From the NCBI GenBank assembly GCA_024400565.1, contig JAKSMQ010000021.1:1-34156 (forward strand): 34,156 bases of DNA. The letters run 5' to 3'. This document shows positions 32,001 through 34,156 of the stretch, one piece after another. This stretch comes from Bacteroidales bacterium. Its GTDB lineage: Bacteria > Bacteroidota > Bacteroidia > Bacteroidales > P3. Position 1 is the stretch's first letter. The number at the start of each line of letters is the position of its first letter. Position numbers and translations under genes: made by a program. The notes beneath the pieces are model-generated. The model saw nothing but the letters and a program-made list of their open reading frames with translations. It did no database searches and was not told the DNA's origin.

Positions 32001-34156
32001 CTACGGACAGTCCGAAAGCATAGCTGACACCGTTCGCAATACCATTGCACTCCCCGAGTTTGCAAGTCTTGCTGGTCTCCAGCTCGAATTCTTAGGTATG
32101 GGTGACAATTGGAATATTACCGACGAACTCTATGTCGGCGTTCTCGACACCGCTGATAATTTCGTTGCTCTCGACACCCTCCACCTCAACGGCACTTTCG
32201 AACTCTATACTATAGTTCTCGACCGTTACGATACTCTCAGCCGTCGTGTTGCCTTCTCCGCATCCGGTGCCGGTTACTATGAGTATTACTATTTCTACAT
32301 TGATAATATAGTTATCGATAGCGTACCTTCCTGCTTCCGTCCCGAGGCATTCGCTGTTACAGGAACTGCTGCTAATTCTGTAACCCTCTCCTGGAACGAG
32401 GTTGGTCAGGCTACCAGCTGGCAGATTGCTTACGACACCGTAGCTCTCAATCCTGCTGACTGCGCTAACTTCGAAACTGTAACTACCAATCCTTGCACCG
32501 TTACCAACGTTGTTCCCGGAGTTCCCTACACCTTCTGGGTACGTTCTATCTGCGGTGCCGGCGATACCTCCGAATGGTGCATCAACTCCGTTTCCGGAGC
32601 TGCTAACACCTGGACCATGCATGCTAACCAGACCGATACCATTACCCTCTGCGGTGGCATTATCTACGACTGTGGCGGTCCTAACGGTACCTACGAAAAC
32701 GACGAAAACTCCACTCTTATCATTCTTCCCGATGTTCCTACCAATACAGTACGTCTCCAAGGTAACTATAACACCGAGTCCAACTACGATAAGATCAGCA
32801 TCTACGAAGGCGTAGGCACCAGCGGCACCTGCCTCCTCAACCAGGCTAGCGGTATCGGTACTGTCGACTACACCTCTACTGCTATCGGTGGTGCTCTTAC
32901 TCTCGTATTCACCTCCGACCTCTCTGCTGCAAGAGACGGTTTTGCTTTCTCTGTTTCCTGCGTAAGCAACACCTGTCCTATGGTAGTTGACCTCCACGTT
33001 ATCGACAGCACCATCACCTCCGGCTCCTTCGATATCGACTGGACTGAGGCTGGTACTGCTGCCCAGTGGGAAGTTGTAGTTGCAGAAGGCGGCAATGATA
33101 TTACTACCGGCTTCAGCGCTGTTACTACCTCTCATCCCTACACCGTTAACGGTCTCAATGCACTCTCTGCATACGATGTATATGTTCGTCCTATCTGCTC
33201 CGCAACCGATACTGGTGACTGGAAATCCATCACCGTAGGTACCGGTATGTGCGAGGATGGTACTACTATCGTTCTCGGTGACGACTCCAACTATGTTTCC
33301 AACTTGTATGCTCCTGCATATAGCTACTACAACTACTCCTACAGCCAGACCCTCATCAAGGCCGACGTACTCGCTGGTCTTGAGGACGGCATCGGTGCAT
33401 TCGAGTTCTACATGGGCTCCAACTCCGGTGGAGACAAGATGGCAAACACCCAGATCTACATGGGTCATGTAGCCGATTCTAACCTCTCCGGCGGAGCTAT
33501 CGCTATCGACACCACCTTCGTTAAGGTATTTGATGGCGAACTCGCTTACACTCAGGGCTGGAACCGCTTCTCCTTTACCCAGAAGTTCGATTGGGATGGT
33601 CAGAGCAACGTACTTATCGTATTCGACCGTAACGCTGGTTCTTACGCTTCCGGTGCTAACACCCGTGTTACCAGCACTACCGACGTAATGACCCTCTACA
33701 CCTATAGCGATAGCTACAACATCGATCCTGCTAATCCCGATTCCTACACCGGTACCATCTACGATGGTAACTGGGTACCTGTTTACCACTTCTTCGCATG
33801 TCCCGAAAGCGGCAGCTGCGCTCGTCCTATTGTAACCAACGTTACCAACGACCACAGCAATGCTACCATCACCTGGACTGCAAGTGGCAACAACTTCGAA
33901 ATCGAACTCAAACCCGCTACTCAGGGCGCATGGGCTGATCAGCCTGTCGCTGTTCAGGGTCTCACCTACACCTTCGCAGGTCTTACCCCCGAAACTGCTT
34001 ACCAGTTCCGTCTCCGTCAGGTTTGCGACGACGCAAACACCAGCGCATGGGTAATGGGCTCCTTCACTACCGACAGTCTGCCTTGCTTTGCTCCTTCCGC
34101 TGTAACCGCTACTCCTGCCGGTACCTCTGTTGATCTCAACTGGACCAACGGCGGCA
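29092..34156 (+). CDS. giant modular secreted adhesin, 5' part, runs off the window
   Basis: At least 1688 codons without a stop; the frame leaves the window. A signal peptide (1-22, MKKFFMTLALSVALLLPWAMNAQ) is followed by alternating modules: choice-of-anchor J/cleaved-adhesin-like domains (about 23-181, 268-423, 917-1080), fibronectin III domains (about 182-267, 424-522, 627-718, 824-914, 1080-1175, 1294-1385, 1577-1663 and one cut by the edge), two copies of a beta domain (about 524-625, with DSYGDGWNG, and 720-820), a CUB-like domain (about 1176-1293, DCGGPNGTYENDENSTL) and a beta domain (about 1386-1572) shared with the protein at 1297. A T9SS sorting domain should lie beyond 34156. Codon use is strongly biased to ACC, GCT, AAC, TAC and ATC, unlike its neighbours, as in very highly expressed genes. 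Confidence 0.88.
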   Translation, partial: MKKFFMTLALSVALLLPWAMNAQLTSIDEGFDGGSIPAGWTAAGTMPWTVASGSSNGSDFTGAHSGSGYVKASHNTSNTSGTLTSPTIDLSGVTAAYISFWYTNPDWSGDQNVLVVKYSTDGGTTWTTAGTYGTDVTNWTEVTIPIPATDLTSTFKIQLEGQDHYGYAICVDDLFVGAAPTCPAVASINLEEATTESLTVSWIPNGSENSWLVTCGEDAVVVSDTTYTFYGLDGATAYEITVAALCADGDTSRVKSEVFRTTCPAAVENYSEDFEGFATDEVPDCWQVITHASSYYYPNPCISVDANHAHNGSGLLSLYDYNYSGNAINLIATPRVADISTRQLNFWAKTQSGANPTRFVVGLVNNANAFIPVDTLSLATTYNYFTVNFTDFSDYDTMRIGFMAEKLGGSFHVDIDEVSIIDLPNCLTPSGLAAIDSTLTPNDIELVWNEEGTATAWNIAYSTSPIGDFDTISPESVSYMPYMISNLNPATQYYFYIQADCGGETSPWSPAYVKTTPVCSVEEMCSIRFDMVDSYGDGWNGNGIRVKQGAFVLGEVTIASGSSDSAIVRICPNDTVVFEWISGSYASEVSFNIYDAFGELIYSCTDATSFANGQQIGTFVTSCEAPDCARPMNVVFQSATTSSMTIAWSEMGEATTWNVVWDTQAITDFSNYNATAAYSNPFTITGLDSNTTYYVYVQADCGGAESEWSAPLVAKTSMCDDNCDINVVAAGSTYWWGTSYAASAALIQGGNTIANITSAGEYQIPVCAGDSISIVFTSNGGSDYASYVSLNITDAWDVLLYDKPAYSSVTEDAPAAQIATSCVAPTCVKPKFVTFSDITLNDVTVHWFDTIGAAWTVEYGVAGFTPGNGTVVNASADSIQLTGLTPGTRYAVYVTPTCDNTLTSDVAYFATSCAVVTAVPFAENFNTYASGDVPTCWTATQTYVDYADVQLPAVIAGSYDSYDGSALLEFYGQSESIADTVRNTIALPEFASLAGLQLEFLGMGDNWNITDELYVGVLDTADNFVALDTLHLNGTFELYTIVLDRYDTLSRRVAFSASGAGYYEYYYFYIDNIVIDSVPSCFRPEAFAVTGTAANSVTLSWNEVGQATSWQIAYDTVALNPADCANFETVTTNPCTVTNVVPGVPYTFWVRSICGAGDTSEWCINSVSGAANTWTMHANQTDTITLCGGIIYDCGGPNGTYENDENSTLIILPDVPTNTVRLQGNYNTESNYDKISIYEGVGTSGTCLLNQASGIGTVDYTSTAIGGALTLVFTSDLSAARDGFAFSVSCVSNTCPMVVDLHVIDSTITSGSFDIDWTEAGTAAQWEVVVAEGGNDITTGFSAVTTSHPYTVNGLNALSAYDVYVRPICSATDTGDWKSITVGTGMCEDGTTIVLGDDSNYVSNLYAPAYSYYNYSYSQTLIKADVLAGLEDGIGAFEFYMGSNSGGDKMANTQIYMGHVADSNLSGGAIAIDTTFVKVFDGELAYTQGWNRFSFTQKFDWDGQSNVLIVFDRNAGSYASGANTRVTSTTDVMTLYTYSDSYNIDPANPDSYTGTIYDGNWVPVYHFFACPESGSCARPIVTNVTNDHSNATITWTASGNNFEIELKPATQGAWADQPVAVQGLTYTFAGLTPETAYQFRLRQVCDDANTSAWVMGSFTTDSLPCFAPSAVTATPAGTSVDLNWTNGG

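Noticed and set aside
32092-33855. A 587-codon open frame on the minus strand, plus others at 29119-30021 and 30775-31629
   Set aside because: They mirror the giant adhesin. Its heavy codon bias removes stop codons from the complementary frame. Their translations are Gly/Val/Ser-rich without motifs or start context.

Overview
The window is about 34 kb of chromosome from a member of the Bacteroidota, most likely a gut or host-associated Bacteroidales. Four things support this: a type IX secretion (T9SS, type B) sorting domain on a surface protein; Bacteroidota-only families (DUF4294, DUF4293, the DoxX-type BT_3928-like protein, a GlsA/GlsB glycine-lipid pair); a GH29 fucosidase; and repeated promoters of the Bacteroidota form TTTG-N19-22-TAnnTTTG, with few Shine-Dalgarno sequences. 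Identifications come from reading motifs by eye; no database search was run.

Layout. (1) 1-5.1 kb: a small pentapeptide-repeat gene with an almost leaderless promoter, a repeat-rich gap, then a 1166-residue T9SS cargo protein (fibronectin III, Gly-rich beta-helix-like region, NDT/CDS repeats, CHU_C-type sorting domain). (2) 5.1-7.2 kb, plus strand: thiamine-binding protein, DUF4294 protein, NlpC/P60 peptidase. (3) 7.4-10.5 kb, minus strand: ornithine aminotransferase, alpha-L-fucosidase and a 104-residue unknown. (4) 11.1-15.3 kb, plus strand: a probable operon of a PlsC-like acyltransferase and a GNAT-like acyltransferase (the glycine lipid GlsA/GlsB pair), the GTPase EngB and the penicillin-binding protein DacB. 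(5) 15.4-18.5 kb, minus strand: lysyl-tRNA synthetase, a metallo-beta-lactamase-fold hydrolase and uracil-DNA glycosylase. (6) 18.9-22.5 kb, plus strand: a nucleotidyltransferase-like protein, a long gap, a YeiH-type exporter and a small membrane protein. (7) 22.6-24.3 kb, minus strand: folP overlapping the diadenylate cyclase gene cdaA. (8) 24.4-28.1 kb, plus strand: a tight six-gene cluster (double DUF1599, DoxX-like, DUF4293, TsaE, an unknown helical protein, a small Cys-rich membrane protein) followed by tRNA-Ser(UGA). (9) 28.1 kb to the end: a 1-kb repeat-rich gap and the first 1688 codons of a giant modular secreted adhesin that runs off the window.

Most of the gene content is ordinary housekeeping: tRNA charging and modification, folate, c-di-AMP, cell wall, membrane lipid and DNA repair. 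The unusual signal lies between the genes. Four separate gaps hold arrays of strictly 11-bp units. The unit sequence differs from array to array, but the 11-bp register is kept with no insertions or deletions even where units have diverged strongly. In two gaps the arrays occur as facing inverted pairs able to form long hairpins, and in two others a 5'-TACCCC/GGGGTA-3' palindrome sits in the array. Eleven is not a multiple of three, so these are not coding repeats; the period is close to one DNA helical turn. Three other tandem families (periods 46, 49/50 and 31 bp) also occur. The 11-bp system is the best candidate here for something not previously described.
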